DNA from: an uncultured Eubacteriales bacterium
Lineage (GTDB): Bacteria; Bacillota; Clostridia; Lachnospirales; Lachnospiraceae
Assembly (NCBI GenBank): GCA_900314555.1
Contig: OMVQ01000003.1
Coordinates: 62,001-126,000 of the forward strand
Length of the DNA: 64,000 nucleotides
Reading direction: 5' to 3'
Positions 8,226 through 17,388 of the stretch are shown here, piece by piece. Below the pieces are notes generated by a model, which saw only the letters and a list, made by a program, of their open reading frames with translations, was not told the DNA's origin and ran no database searches. The position numbers and the translations under genes were made by a program. The first letter of the stretch is position 1. Each line of letters opens with the position of its first letter.

Positions 8226-9539
8226 TTGAAGAAAAAAGTCGCATTGCATAATTTAGGTTGTAAGGTTAATGCATATGAAACAGAGGCAATGGGGGAAGAA
8301 TTAGCTAATAGTGGATACGAGATAGTACCTTTTGAAGAGGGTGCAGACATTTATATTATAAATACATGTACGGTAACTAATATTGCGGACAGAAAATCAA
8401 GACAGATGCTTCATAAAGCAAAGAAGATGAATAAAGATGCAATAGTAGTAGCGGTAGGCTGTTATGCGCAGGCGGCTTCAGAGAAGTTAGAGAAAGATGA
8501 AGCTATTGATATAATTGTCGGTAACGATATGAAAAAGGACATTGTTAATATAATCAATAATTGTGTTGATAAAAAAGTATCCGTTGTTGATATAAATGAT
8601 ACAAAGGTTAAAAGGGAATATGAAGAGTTAAATATTGCCAGTATGGAAGAACATACAAGGGCATATATTAAGATTCAGGACGGCTGTAACCAGTTCTGCA
8701 CATATTGTATAATTCCTTATGCGAGGGGCAGGGTGAGAAGCAGAAAGTTAGAGAATATAATAAATGAAGTAAAGAGATTATCTGATAAAGGATATAAAGA
8801 GATAGTTTTAACAGGTATTCATCTTAGTTCATACGGCATTGACTTTAAGGACGAAAATGTTTCGCTTATAGATGTAATAGAAGAAATAGGTAAAAATGAA
8901 GGAATAAAGAGAATAAGATTAGGTTCATTAGAGCCTAGAATAATAACTGAAGAATTCTTAGAAAGACTTACTAAGATAGAAGCATTTTGTCCACATTTTC
9001 ATCTGTCATTACAAAGTGGCTGCGATGAAACTTTAAAGAGAATGAACAGAAGATATACTTCTGAGGAATATTTAGAGGGTTGTAAATTAATAAGAAAATA
9101 TTATCCTAAAGCAGCGATTACTACAGATGTTATCGTTGGTTTTCCGGGAGAAACCGAAGAAGAATTTGATAAATGTAAGAATTTCTTAGAAGAAGTGAAT
9201 TTTGCACAGATGCATATATTCAAGTATTCAAGAAGAGAGGGTACTAAGGCGGCTGTAATGCCTGAACAGATAAGAGATGAAGTTAAGGCTTTAAGAAGTG
9301 ATGTACTTATTGAATTGAATGAAAGACTTCATAAAGACTATCTTAACAGCTTCATAGGTGACACTAAAGAGGTGTTATTTGAAGAAAAAGTTAAGATAAA
9401 TGATAAAGAATATTTCATTGGACATACTATGGAATATGTTAAAGTTGCAATAGATACAGATGAGAATTTAGAGAATAAAATAGCAGCGGTAAAACTTAAA
9501 GAATTATTAAATAATGAAATAGTACTTGCTATGTTTTAA
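8226..9539 (+). CDS. mtaB: tRNA N6-threonylcarbamoyladenosine(37) methylthiotransferase MtaB
   Basis: 437-residue radical-SAM methylthiotransferase that converts t6A37 of tRNA to ms2t6A. The N-terminal UPF0004 domain supplies three cluster cysteines (LGCKVN, NTCTV, VGCYAQ). The radical-SAM motif is CNQFCTYC, followed by IPYARGRVRSR, and a TRAM domain ends the protein. MALHNLGCKVN-type starts are typical of MtaB rather than MiaB or RimO. The start is TTG 8226 with GAGG about ten bases upstream. Confidence 0.93.
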   Translation: MKKKVALHNLGCKVNAYETEAMGEELANSGYEIVPFEEGADIYIINTCTVTNIADRKSRQMLHKAKKMNKDAIVVAVGCYAQAASEKLEKDEAIDIIVGNDMKKDIVNIINNCVDKKVSVVDINDTKVKREYEELNIASMEEHTRAYIKIQDGCNQFCTYCIIPYARGRVRSRKLENIINEVKRLSDKGYKEIVLTGIHLSSYGIDFKDENVSLIDVIEEIGKNEGIKRIRLGSLEPRIITEEFLERLTKIEAFCPHFHLSLQSGCDETLKRMNRRYTSEEYLEGCKLIRKYYPKAAITTDVIVGFPGETEEEFDKCKNFLEEVNFAQMHIFKYSRREGTKAAVMPEQIRDEVKALRSDVLIELNERLHKDYLNSFIGDTKEVLFEEKVKINDKEYFIGHTMEYVKVAIDTDENLENKIAAVKLKELLNNEIVLAMF

Positions 9540-9620
9540 ATTTTATATTAGAATAATGAAAGATATTTTTGAGCGTGATATGTATGAGTTAAAGATATTT
9601 ATAAATTAAAATTAATATAA

Positions 9621-9698
9621 AGCGAAAGAAAAATAATAGTAAAGGAAAATAACTGCCGAGAACTTTCTTTCGTTATAAATGGCAGTATCGCATATGCG
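9621..9698 (+). promoter_or_regulatory. Structured leader (possible pseudoknot) before ireB
   Basis: Stem 1 pairs 9621-9631 with 9664-9674 (11 bp, one G-U). Stem 2 pairs ACTGCC 9652-9657, in the loop of stem 1, with GGCAGT 9681-9686 beyond it, which is the layout of an H-type pseudoknot. A perfect palindrome CGCATATGCG follows at 9689-9698. The ireB start at 9716 has no clear ribosome site of its own. I do not recognise a known riboswitch family. Confidence 0.45.
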
Positions 9699-9715
9699 GT
9701 AAATGGTATGAATAG

Positions 9716-9979
9716 ATGAATAACAATGTTAATAATACACAGTATTTTAGAGCGCCGGCAGAGGCTAAACTTGAAGTAGGACAGATTTTAGAGTGTGTGT
9801 ACAAGGCACTTGTTGAAAAGGGATATAATCCTGTTAATCAGATAGTGGGATATATTATGTCCGGAGATCCAACTTATATAACAAGTCACAATAATGCCAG
9901 AAGTCTCATAATGCGTGTTGAAAGAGATGAACTTATCGAAGAGGCTTTAACATATTACATAAATAATAAGCTTAAATAA
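9716..9979 (+). CDS. ireB: IreB family regulatory phosphoprotein (UPF0297)
   Basis: 87-residue small protein with the family pattern [35 protein letters not shown]. In Enterococcus, IreB is phosphorylated by the Ser/Thr kinase IreK and affects cephalosporin resistance; its biochemical function is otherwise unclear. It leads the conserved cluster ireB-ruvX-DUF1292, with 17 bases to ruvX. The ribosome site is weak and the leader is highly structured. Confidence 0.92.
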   Translation: MNNNVNNTQYFRAPAEAKLEVGQILECVYKALVEKGYNPVNQIVGYIMSGDPTYITSHNNARSLIMRVERDELIEEALTYYINNKLK

Positions 9980-9996
9980 TAGAAATGAGGTATATT

Positions 9997-10422
9997 ATGC
10001 GAATAATGGGCTTGGACTTTGGCTCTAAGACCGTTGGGGTAGCGGTTTCTGATCCGCTTTATATTACAGCGCAGGGTGTTGAGATTATCCGCAGAGAGCA
10101 GGAGAATAAACTTAGAAAGACACTTGCAAGGATAGAAGAATTAGTTAAAGAATATGAAGTAGAAGAAATCGTACTTGGACTTCCGAAGAATATGAATAAT
10201 TCAATTGGTGAACGTGCAGAAAAGACCTTAGAATTCAAAGCAATGTTAGAGAGAAGAACAGGACTTAATGTTGTTATGTGGGACGAAAGATTAACAACTG
10301 TAGCTGCCGATAAGACTATGATGGAAGTCGGTGTCAGAAGAGAAAACAGAAAGAAATATGTAGATCAGATAGCTGCAACATTTATATTGCAGGGCTATTT
10401 AGATTCGCGTGACGGACAATAA
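9997..10422 (+). CDS. ruvX: Holliday junction resolvase-like / pre-16S rRNA nuclease RuvX (YqgF)
   Basis: 141-residue RNase H-fold protein. [17 protein letters not shown] holds the first catalytic Asp, [12 protein letters not shown] the Glu region, and [12 protein letters not shown] the second acidic motif. YqgF homologues process the 5' end of pre-16S rRNA and resemble junction resolvases. An ATG at 9985 is in frame, but its own bases form the GAGG (9987-9990) that lies six bases before ATG 9997, so 9997 is the likely start. Confidence 0.93.
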   Translation: MRIMGLDFGSKTVGVAVSDPLYITAQGVEIIRREQENKLRKTLARIEELVKEYEVEEIVLGLPKNMNNSIGERAEKTLEFKAMLERRTGLNVVMWDERLTTVAADKTMMEVGVRRENRKKYVDQIAATFILQGYLDSRDGQ

Positions 10423-10504
10423 ATATAAGTGTATACGTGGTGTAGTCTGCTTATGGGCGAGGGCAGATTATGTGTATTAATGTCGCCAGGAAAAGAGGTT
10501 AATT

Positions 10505-10780
10505 ATGTCACAGACAATTAAATTTACAGATGTTGAAACAAACGAAGAGATAGAATTTGAAGTTGTAGAAGAAACAAGAGTTAATAATGTTAATTATCTG
10601 TTAGTTACAGAAAGTAATGTACCTGTAGATGCATCAGATGATGAAGTTGCATATATTTTAAAAGATTTATCATCACCTGAAGATACAGAGGCTAAATATG
10701 AAATTGTTGAAGATGATGACGAACTGGAATATATTTCTAAAATTTTTGAAGAACTTTTAGAAGATGTAGATATAAATTAA
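10505..10780 (+). CDS. DUF1292 domain protein (YrzB family)
   Basis: 91-residue, very acidic protein with the DUF1292 pattern IKFTDVETNEEIEFEVVEE and YEIVEDDDELEYISKIFEEL. Its function is unknown, but it almost always follows ireB and ruvX in Firmicutes. It has an AGAGG ribosome site and lies 19 bases before the RNase J start. Confidence 0.9.
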   Translation: MSQTIKFTDVETNEEIEFEVVEETRVNNVNYLLVTESNVPVDASDDEVAYILKDLSSPEDTEAKYEIVEDDDELEYISKIFEELLEDVDIN

Positions 10781-10799
10781 TTTGAATGGAGGAAATGCT

Positions 10800-12467
10800 G
10801 TGAAACAGGATAGCACAGAAAAAATAAAAATAATACCACTTGGTGGATTAGAGCAGATTGGTATGAATATCACTGCTTTTGAATACGAGGACAGTATAAT
10901 TGTAGTGGATTGCGGACTTGCATTCCCTGATGATGAGATGTTAGGTATCGACCTTGTAATACCTGATATCACATATTTGAAAGATAATATCGAGAAAGTT
11001 AAAGGTTTCGTAATAACACATGGTCATGAGGACCATATAGGTGCATTACCATATGTATTATCGGAGATTAATGTACCGGTTTATGCTACAAAGCTTACAC
11101 TTGGCATAATAGAGGGTAAGTTAAAGGAACACAATCTTACGAAATCAGTTAAGAGAAAAGTTGTAAAATATGGTCAGTCAATTAATCTTGGCTGCTTCAG
11201 AGTGGAATTCATAAGAACAAACCACAGTATTGTAGATGCGGCAGCACTTGCAATATTTACACCTGCAGGAACAATCGTTCATACAGGAGACTTTAAGATT
11301 GACTACACACCTGTATTTGGTGATGCGATTGACCTTACAAGATTCGGTGAATTAGGTAAGAAAGGTGTACTTGCACTTATGTGTGACAGTACAAACGTCT
11401 TAAAACCCGGCTTTACAATGTCAGAGAGAACAGTAGGAAAGACATTTGACCATATATTTGCTGAGAATACTAACAGAAGAATTATTATTGCAACATTTGC
11501 ATCTAATGTGGACAGAGTTCAGCAGATTATCAATACTTCTTATAAATTTGGACGAAAAGTTATTATCGAAGGAAGAAGTATGGTAAATGTAATCAATACT
11601 GCAAGTGAGTTAGGTTACATTAACATTCCTGATAATACACTTATAGATATAGAACAGATGAAGAACTACCTTGATGAACAGATTGTACTTATTACAACAG
11701 GAAGTCAGGGAGAGGCAATGGCTGCACTTTCTAGAATGGCAGCATCTATCCATAGAAAAGTAACTATTAATAAAGATGATACTGTAATTTTAAGCTCTAC
11801 ACCTATTCCGGGTAATGAGAAAGCTGTATCAAGAGTAATTAATGAGCTTACAAGAAAGGGAGCCAATGTTATTTTCCAGGATACACACGTATCAGGACAT
11901 GCGTGCCAGGAAGAAATCAAGCTTATATATTCACTTGTTAAGCCTAAATATTCAATTCCTGTACATGGTGAGTACAGACATTTAATCGCACAGGGAGAAC
12001 TTGCTAAGACAATGGGCGTTGAAGAGGATAACGTAATTATCTTATCTTCAGGAAATGTTTTAGAGATAGGTTACGAGGGTGCTAAAGTAATAGACCAGGT
12101 TCCTGCCGGAGGAATCTTAGTAGACGGACTTGGCGTAGGTGACGTAGGTAACATTGTATTAAGAGACAGACAGAACCTTGCTGAAAACGGAATTATCATT
12201 GTCGTAATGACATTAGAGAAATATAGTAACCAGTTACTTGCAGGACCTGACATTGTTACAAGAGGTTTTGTATATGTAAGAGAATCAGAGAATCTTATAG
12301 ATGAAGCTAAACAGGTTGTTACAGAGGCAGTAGACGAGTGTCTTGATAAGCATGTAACAGACTGGGGCAAGATTAAGATGGTTGTTAAAGACAGTCTTAG
12401 TGATTATCTCTGGAAGAAGATGAAACGTAATCCTATGATATTACCTATCATTATGGAAGTGGAATAG
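10800..12467 (+). CDS. rnj: Ribonuclease J
   Basis: 555 residues, the same length as B. subtilis RNase J1. The metallo-beta-lactamase site reads THGHEDHIG (about residues 73-81), followed by the NHSIVDA and HTGDFKID metal ligands, the beta-CASP region with SGHACQEE, and VHGEYRH. It is a 5'-3' exonuclease and endonuclease for mRNA decay and rRNA maturation. The frame opens at TTG 10782, but GGAGG (10788-10792) lies seven bases before GTG 10800, giving KQDSTEKIKIIPLGGLEQIG. It is probably transcribed with the DUF1292 gene. Confidence 0.95.
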   Translation: MKQDSTEKIKIIPLGGLEQIGMNITAFEYEDSIIVVDCGLAFPDDEMLGIDLVIPDITYLKDNIEKVKGFVITHGHEDHIGALPYVLSEINVPVYATKLTLGIIEGKLKEHNLTKSVKRKVVKYGQSINLGCFRVEFIRTNHSIVDAAALAIFTPAGTIVHTGDFKIDYTPVFGDAIDLTRFGELGKKGVLALMCDSTNVLKPGFTMSERTVGKTFDHIFAENTNRRIIIATFASNVDRVQQIINTSYKFGRKVIIEGRSMVNVINTASELGYINIPDNTLIDIEQMKNYLDEQIVLITTGSQGEAMAALSRMAASIHRKVTINKDDTVILSSTPIPGNEKAVSRVINELTRKGANVIFQDTHVSGHACQEEIKLIYSLVKPKYSIPVHGEYRHLIAQGELAKTMGVEEDNVIILSSGNVLEIGYEGAKVIDQVPAGGILVDGLGVGDVGNIVLRDRQNLAENGIIIVVMTLEKYSNQLLAGPDIVTRGFVYVRESENLIDEAKQVVTEAVDECLDKHVTDWGKIKMVVKDSLSDYLWKKMKRNPMILPIIMEVE

Positions 12468-12488
12468 AATAATGAGGAGTAATTGAAA

Positions 12489-12812
12489 ATGTACGAAAAA
12501 GCTTATGAATTATCAAATGCCATTTTAGAAAGTGATGTATATAAAAGATTTATAAATGCAAGGGATAACTTGAAAAAGCATGAAGATTTATGTGCAAAAG
12601 CCAATGAATACAGGCATAAAAATTTTATGATACAGAACAGCACTTCGCATAACAGAGTAGATGAATTAAGAGAACTTGAAAATGAGTATAGAGATATACT
12701 GAGAAATACAATAGTTCGCGAATATCTTAATGCTGAATTGTTACTGTGTCGTACAATTCAAAAGATAAATGAGATAATAGTTGATGGATTAGATATGGAT
12801 ATTGATTTTTAA
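12489..12812 (+). CDS. YlbF/YmcA family protein
   Basis: 107 residues, mainly helical, with AYELSNAILESDVYKRF and LENEYRDILRNTIVREYLNAE typical of the YlbF/YmcA (DUF964) family. In Bacillus, the YlbF-YmcA-YaaT complex works with RNase Y in mRNA processing and affects biofilm and competence. The neighbouring RNase J gene fits a role in RNA turnover. ATG 12489 is nine bases after GAGGAG; an in-frame TTG at 12483 is too close to it. Confidence 0.8.
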   Translation: MYEKAYELSNAILESDVYKRFINARDNLKKHEDLCAKANEYRHKNFMIQNSTSHNRVDELRELENEYRDILRNTIVREYLNAELLLCRTIQKINEIIVDGLDMDIDF

Positions 12813-12882
12813 GATTAAAGTATTCTTAAGAAATTTGATAACTATTTGATAACTTTATCAAATATAAGAAATGAGGTTTGAA

Positions 12883-13329
12883 ATGAGTTCAAAACAGACA
12901 TCAAGAAGTATATCACAGATAACTTCAAGTAAAACAATATCAAATAAATCAAAAAAAGCATCAAATAAAAAAGTACAGAATATGGCAAACATTTCTGTTA
13001 AAATATGCATATATACAGTATTTATAGCTTTGCTCATTATATTATCAGTTAAAGGTTATAAATTCGGTAAAAGTGTATTTTCAGAAAAAGGCTATGATGA
13101 AAAGCCGGGTACAGATGTAACTATAACCGTAGATTCAGGAGAGGGCATTATGTCTGTAGGCAGTAAACTTGTAGATAATGGTGTCATAGAGGACAGATTA
13201 GTATTCTATGTGCAGACGATATTATATGAAGGCAAGTTTAAAGTAGGAACATATACGGTTAATACTTCTGATTCACCTGAAGAGATTATTAACATTTTAT
13301 CGGCTGAGAAGTCGACAGAAGAAGAGTAA
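12883..13329 (+). CDS. Truncated MltG-like (YceG N-terminal domain) membrane protein
   Basis: 148 residues: a Ser/Lys-rich cytoplasmic start, one membrane span (about residues 36-58, ICIYTVFIALLIILSVKGY) and an outside domain with VTITVDSGEGIMSVGSKLVD and FKVGTYTVNTSDSPEEII. That domain is the LysM-like N-terminal part of the endolytic transglycosylase MltG. The catalytic YceG domain, about 200 residues, is absent and no remnant is visible before trmR. The gene keeps the mltG position (mltG-trmR-U32 peptidase, as yrrL-yrrM-yrrNO in Bacillus), so a wall-binding or regulatory role is possible. ATG 12883 follows GAGG by six bases. Confidence 0.75.
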   Translation: MSSKQTSRSISQITSSKTISNKSKKASNKKVQNMANISVKICIYTVFIALLIILSVKGYKFGKSVFSEKGYDEKPGTDVTITVDSGEGIMSVGSKLVDNGVIEDRLVFYVQTILYEGKFKVGTYTVNTSDSPEEIINILSAEKSTEEE

Positions 13330-13357
13330 TATATGAATTTATTAAAGGAATAGAAAG

Positions 13358-14002
13358 ATGATAGTAAATGAAAGAATTGTATCATATATACATTCATTAG
13401 AGAGAAGTAATGGAGAAGTATGTGATGAAATCGAAGAATTTGCTCATCAGACAAATGTGCCGATTATCCGCAAAGAAATGGAAAGTTTTCTAAGAGTTCT
13501 GATAGAGATAAAGAAACCGAAAAGGATATTAGAACTTGGAACAGCCATAGGATATTCGGCAATTTTAATGGCAAATTCAATGCCTGAGGATTGCAGGATT
13601 ACAACAATTGAGAATTATGATAAGCGAATACCGATAGCTAAAGAGAATTTTAAACGTGCCGGTGTAGAGGATAAAGTAGAACTTCTAGAGGGTGATGCAC
13701 TTAAAATATTGCAAAAATTAAATGTGCCTTATGATTTCGTATTTATGGATGCTGCCAAGGCGCAATATCCGGTATATTTAAAAGAGATAATGAGACTACT
13801 TCCTGTAGGCGGCATACTTGTTGCTGATAATGTGTTACAGGACGGAGAATTAGTTGAGAGCAGATATGCAGTTGAAAGACGTAATAGAACCATTCATAGC
13901 AGAATGAGAGAATATCTGTATGAAGTAAAGAATATGGAAGAGTTAGAGACAACGATTATACCGATAGGCGACGGAATAACATTGAGTGTCAGAAAGGATT
14001 AA
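13358..14002 (+). CDS. trmR: tRNA 5-hydroxyuridine methyltransferase TrmR (O-methyltransferase family 3)
   Basis: 214-residue SAM methyltransferase with ILELGTAIGYSAILMA, VELLEGDALKIL, the metal-site motif YDFVFMDAAKAQY and VADNVLQDGEL. In B. subtilis the homologue YrrM methylates 5-hydroxyuridine at tRNA position 34 to 5-methoxyuridine. Its partner, the U32 family protein that makes the hydroxyuridine, is encoded directly downstream. That strongly supports this role over a general catechol-type O-methyltransferase. Confidence 0.88.
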   Translation: MIVNERIVSYIHSLERSNGEVCDEIEEFAHQTNVPIIRKEMESFLRVLIEIKKPKRILELGTAIGYSAILMANSMPEDCRITTIENYDKRIPIAKENFKRAGVEDKVELLEGDALKILQKLNVPYDFVFMDAAKAQYPVYLKEIMRLLPVGGILVADNVLQDGELVESRYAVERRNRTIHSRMREYLYEVKNMEELETTIIPIGDGITLSVRKD

Positions 14003-14006
14003 GTTT

Positions 14007-15293
14007 ATGGAAAATTTTGTTAGTGACAATAAACAGAGAAGACATCCGGAACTTCTTATTCCGGCAAGCAGTCTTGAAGTTCTGAAAGTAGCAGTTATAT
14101 TTGGAGCAGATGCGGTATACATCGGTGGAGAGGCTTTCGGACTCAGAGCCAAAGCTAAGAATTTCACACTTGAAGAGATGAAAGAGGGAGTGGAATTTGC
14201 ACATGAACATAATGTAAAAGTATATGTTACTGCAAATATCTTAGCACACAATAGAGACTTAGAGGGTGCATATGAATACTTTGAAGAGCTTAAAGATGTT
14301 AAGCCTGATGCATTAATAATTTCGGACCCTGCCATATTTACAATAGCGAAAGAAGTATTGCCTGATATGGAGATTCATATAAGTACACAGGCTAATAATA
14401 CTAACTATGGAACATTTAATTTCTGGTATAAACAGGGAGCAAAGAGAGTTGTAACAGCAAGGGAACTTTCACTTGAGGAAATCAAAGAGATAAGAAGAAA
14501 CATACCTGATGACTTAGAGATTGAAACCTTTGTGCATGGTGCAATGTGTATCTCATATTCCGGAAGATGCCTGCTTAGCAGTTTTATGGCAGGAAGAGAT
14601 GCTAATCAGGGAGCCTGTACACATCCTTGCAGATGGAAATATTCGGTTGTAGAGGAATCAAGACCGGGACAATATATGCCTGTATATGAAAATGAAAGAG
14701 GAACATATATCTTTAACTCAAAAGATTTATGTATGATTGAACATATTAAGGAATTAGTTGAATCAGGAATTGACAGTCTTAAGATAGAGGGAAGAATGAA
14801 AACAGCTCTTTATGTCGCAACAGTTGCAAGAACCTACAGAATGGCTCTTGATGATTATAAAGAGAGTGAAGAGTTATATAGGTCAAGACTTCCGTTCTAT
14901 AAAGAAGAGATTGCTAAATGTACTTACAGACAGTACACAACAGGCTTCTTCTTTGGTAAACCTGATGAGAATACACAGATATATGATTCAAACACATATA
15001 TTAAAGAGTATACTTATCTTGGAATCGTTGGAAATGAAGTGGATAGAAGTAGTATTGTTAAAGATGACAGTGCAGGAGTGTTATACGAAATTGAACAGCG
15101 TAACAAGTTCACTGTCGGAGAGCAGATAGAATTAATGAAGCCTGATGGAACAAATGTGGAAGTAACAGTTATGGAAATATTTGATGAAGATGGCAATAAG
15201 ATGGAATCTGCACCACATCCAAAACAGAAATTATTCATTAATTTAGGAACAAAATTAGATAAATATGACATATTAAGAAGAAAAGAAAAATAA
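14007..15293 (+). CDS. trhP: U32 peptidase family protein, tRNA uridine-34 hydroxylation (TrhP type)
   Basis: 428 residues of the peptidase U32 family: PELLIPASSLEVLKVAVIFG at the start, IETFVHGAMCISYSGRCLLS, a cysteine set (GACTHPCRW) and SLKIEGRMK. Family members YrrN/YrrO/TrhP are needed to form 5-hydroxyuridine at wobble uridine 34, which TrmR then methylates. One gene is seen here where Bacillus has two. The open frame overlaps trmR from 13986, but AAAGGA lies seven bases before ATG 14007, which is the likely start. Confidence 0.88.
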   Translation: MENFVSDNKQRRHPELLIPASSLEVLKVAVIFGADAVYIGGEAFGLRAKAKNFTLEEMKEGVEFAHEHNVKVYVTANILAHNRDLEGAYEYFEELKDVKPDALIISDPAIFTIAKEVLPDMEIHISTQANNTNYGTFNFWYKQGAKRVVTARELSLEEIKEIRRNIPDDLEIETFVHGAMCISYSGRCLLSSFMAGRDANQGACTHPCRWKYSVVEESRPGQYMPVYENERGTYIFNSKDLCMIEHIKELVESGIDSLKIEGRMKTALYVATVARTYRMALDDYKESEELYRSRLPFYKEEIAKCTYRQYTTGFFFGKPDENTQIYDSNTYIKEYTYLGIVGNEVDRSSIVKDDSAGVLYEIEQRNKFTVGEQIELMKPDGTNVEVTVMEIFDEDGNKMESAPHPKQKLFINLGTKLDKYDILRRKEK

Positions 15294-15363
15294 AATCATT
15301 AGGAAAGGCACTAATAAGCGTTTTGAATCATAAATTATAGTAAAATGCTTAGAGGTGCTTTCT

Positions 15364-15987
15364 TTGAAAACATTTATGGAGCCACTTAGCAAAGAAGAGG
15401 AAGAGTATTATTTAAAGCGCTTTAAAGATGGTGACAAGAAGGCTAAAGAAGTGCTTATAGAGAGAAATTTGCGCCTTGTAGCACATGTGGTAAAGAAATA
15501 TGTAAGTACAGATATGGATAGAAGCTTAGAAGATATGATATCTGTGGGAACTATCGGACTTATTAAGGCGATAACCAGTTTTAATATGGAAAAAGGTAAG
15601 CTGTCTACTTATGCTGCCAAATGCATTGATAATGAATTATTAATGATGTTGAGATATGATAAGAAGAAGTCAAAGGAAGTATCGTTATACGAACCGATAG
15701 GAACCGACCATGAGGGCAATGAAATAAGCCTCTTCGATGTTATTGAAAGTGATGAGAACTGCATAGAAAGCCAATGCGAATTACAGGAAGATTTAGGCAG
15801 GCTGTCTTATGTAATTAAGAAAGAACTTACACACAGAGAATACGAGATTATCAAGATGCGTTACGGACTGATGGGCGGGGAAGAAGTAACGCAGCGTGAA
15901 GTGGCTAAAATAATGGGAATATCAAGAAGCTATGTGAGCAGAATTGAGAAAAGAGCATTGGAGAAATTAAGAAAGGCAATTGAGTGA
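15364..15987 (+). CDS. sigK: RNA polymerase sigma factor SigK family
   Basis: 207-residue sigma-70 factor. Region 2 contains LIERNLRLVAHVVKKY and DMISVGTIGLIKAI; region 4 contains LTHREYEIIKMRYGL and TQREVAKIMGISRSYVSRIEKRAL. Closest in type to sporulation sigma-K/sigma-E. The gene is intact, with no skin-type insertion and little sign of the pro-sequence found in Bacillus. The likely start is TTG 15364, eight bases after AGAGG; GTG 15355 overlaps that site. Its presence hints at a sporulation programme or a retained remnant of one. Confidence 0.85.
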   Translation: MKTFMEPLSKEEEEYYLKRFKDGDKKAKEVLIERNLRLVAHVVKKYVSTDMDRSLEDMISVGTIGLIKAITSFNMEKGKLSTYAAKCIDNELLMMLRYDKKKSKEVSLYEPIGTDHEGNEISLFDVIESDENCIESQCELQEDLGRLSYVIKKELTHREYEIIKMRYGLMGGEEVTQREVAKIMGISRSYVSRIEKRALEKLRKAIE

Positions 15988-16135
15988 TTAAGAAATATAC
16001 TTGATAAAGCCAATTGAAAAATTAAGTGTAATCGATAATTTATAAAATGCTAAAATATATGTTTTGGGTGTCAAAAGATTCTGTGGGGAATAATCATAAC
16101 ACATATATGAATTGATAAAATATGTCGATTGCAAG

Positions 16136-16163
16136 TTGACATCGTGCTTTATTGTGTTAAAAT
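16136..16163 (+). promoter_or_regulatory. Sigma-A promoter of the antiporter gene
   Basis: TTGACA (16136-16141), a 16-base spacer and TAAAAT (16158-16163) with an extended TG at 16155-16156. Transcription would start near 16170, which rules out the in-frame upstream start at 16129 and supports ATG 16216. Confidence 0.75.
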
Positions 16164-16215
16164 TACGTTTGGAAATAAAAAAAGAAAAATACTTAAGCTA
16201 AGGAGTGGCTTTAAA

Positions 16216-17385
16216 ATGGAAACTTATGAAATATTTAAAGATTTAGCAATTATAATTATTGCAGCAAAATGTTGTGGATTACTGGCAAGAAAACTCCATG
16301 CCCCTATGGTTGCAGGTGAGATTGTGGCAGGTCTGCTTATCGGACCAAGTGTGTTAGGAATTGTGGCACAGACAGACTTCTTATCACAGATGGCTGAAAT
16401 CGGTGTATTACTGCTTATGTTTGGTGCAGGACTTGAAACTGATTTAAAAGACCTTATTAAGACAGGACCTAAAGCTGTTCTGATTGCGTGTGCAGGTGTT
16501 GCTACACCATTAGTTGGCGGTTATCTGTTATATAGCTGTTATTATGGATTTGCGCCTAATGGTTCTGATAAATTCTATGAAGCATTATTTATCGGTGTTA
16601 TCTTAACAGCCACATCAGTAAGTATTACAGTGGAAACTTTAAGAGAATTAGGTAAATTAAAAGGTGAAGTAGGAACCACAATTCTCAGTGCTGCAATTGT
16701 AGATGATATTATCGGAATTATTGTTCTTACATTTGTAATCGGTTTTAAGAGTTCAAGTGTATCACCATCTAAAGTTGTAATTAATACAGTATTATTTTTC
16801 GTATTTGCAATATGTGTAGGAATGATTATATATTATTTATTTAAGTTATTAGATAGCAAACGACCACATAGCAGAAGAATACCGATATTTGGTCTGGCAC
16901 TTTGCTTCATTATGGCATACGTTGCTGAGAAATATTTCGGAATAGCAGATATAACAGGTGCGTTCGTTGCAGGAATAATCCTCTGCAGTATTAAGGATTC
17001 AGAATATATCGCAGAAAAGATGGATATAAGTTCGTATATGTTATTTGGACCTGTATTCTTTGCAAGTATTGGTCTTAAGACAAATATTGACGGAATTTCA
17101 ACTAAATTATTGATATTTTCAATATTATTTGTTATTGTAGGATTGATAACGAAGATAATTGGCTGTGGCTTGATGGCGAAGCTTTGCAGATTTAAGAATA
17201 AAGATGCATTAAGAATTGGTGTCGGAATGATGACGAGAGGCGAGGTTGCTCTTATCGTGGCCCAGAAAGGTCTTGCAGTAAAGATGATAGATTCAGTATT
17301 CTTTACAACTGTTATTCTGTTAATCATTGTATCATCTCTTATAACACCTATCGCTATGAAGCTTCTATATAAAAGTGGAGATTAA
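16216..17385 (+). CDS. Cation/proton antiporter (CPA2, Kef/NapA-type)
   Basis: 389 residues with about 12 predicted membrane spans. It shows the CPA2 pattern HAPMVAGEIVAGLLIGPSVLG near the N-terminus, LTATSVSITVETL, and AAIVDDIIGIIVL with the paired Asp-Asp of electrogenic exchangers. It exchanges Na+ or K+ for protons. There is no C-terminal TrkA-N domain, so regulation by NAD-binding domains as in KefB/C is not expected. ATG 16216 is ten bases after AGGAG and downstream of a strong promoter. Confidence 0.85.
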   Translation: METYEIFKDLAIIIIAAKCCGLLARKLHAPMVAGEIVAGLLIGPSVLGIVAQTDFLSQMAEIGVLLLMFGAGLETDLKDLIKTGPKAVLIACAGVATPLVGGYLLYSCYYGFAPNGSDKFYEALFIGVILTATSVSITVETLRELGKLKGEVGTTILSAAIVDDIIGIIVLTFVIGFKSSSVSPSKVVINTVLFFVFAICVGMIIYYLFKLLDSKRPHSRRIPIFGLALCFIMAYVAEKYFGIADITGAFVAGIILCSIKDSEYIAEKMDISSYMLFGPVFFASIGLKTNIDGISTKLLIFSILFVIVGLITKIIGCGLMAKLCRFKNKDALRIGVGMMTRGEVALIVAQKGLAVKMIDSVFFTTVILLIIVSSLITPIAMKLLYKSGD

Positions 17386-17388
17386 TGA

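Noticed and set aside
16129-16215. Earlier start of the antiporter
   Set aside because: It would lie upstream of or inside the promoter at 16136-16163; ATG 16216 has AGGAG and the usual N-terminus.
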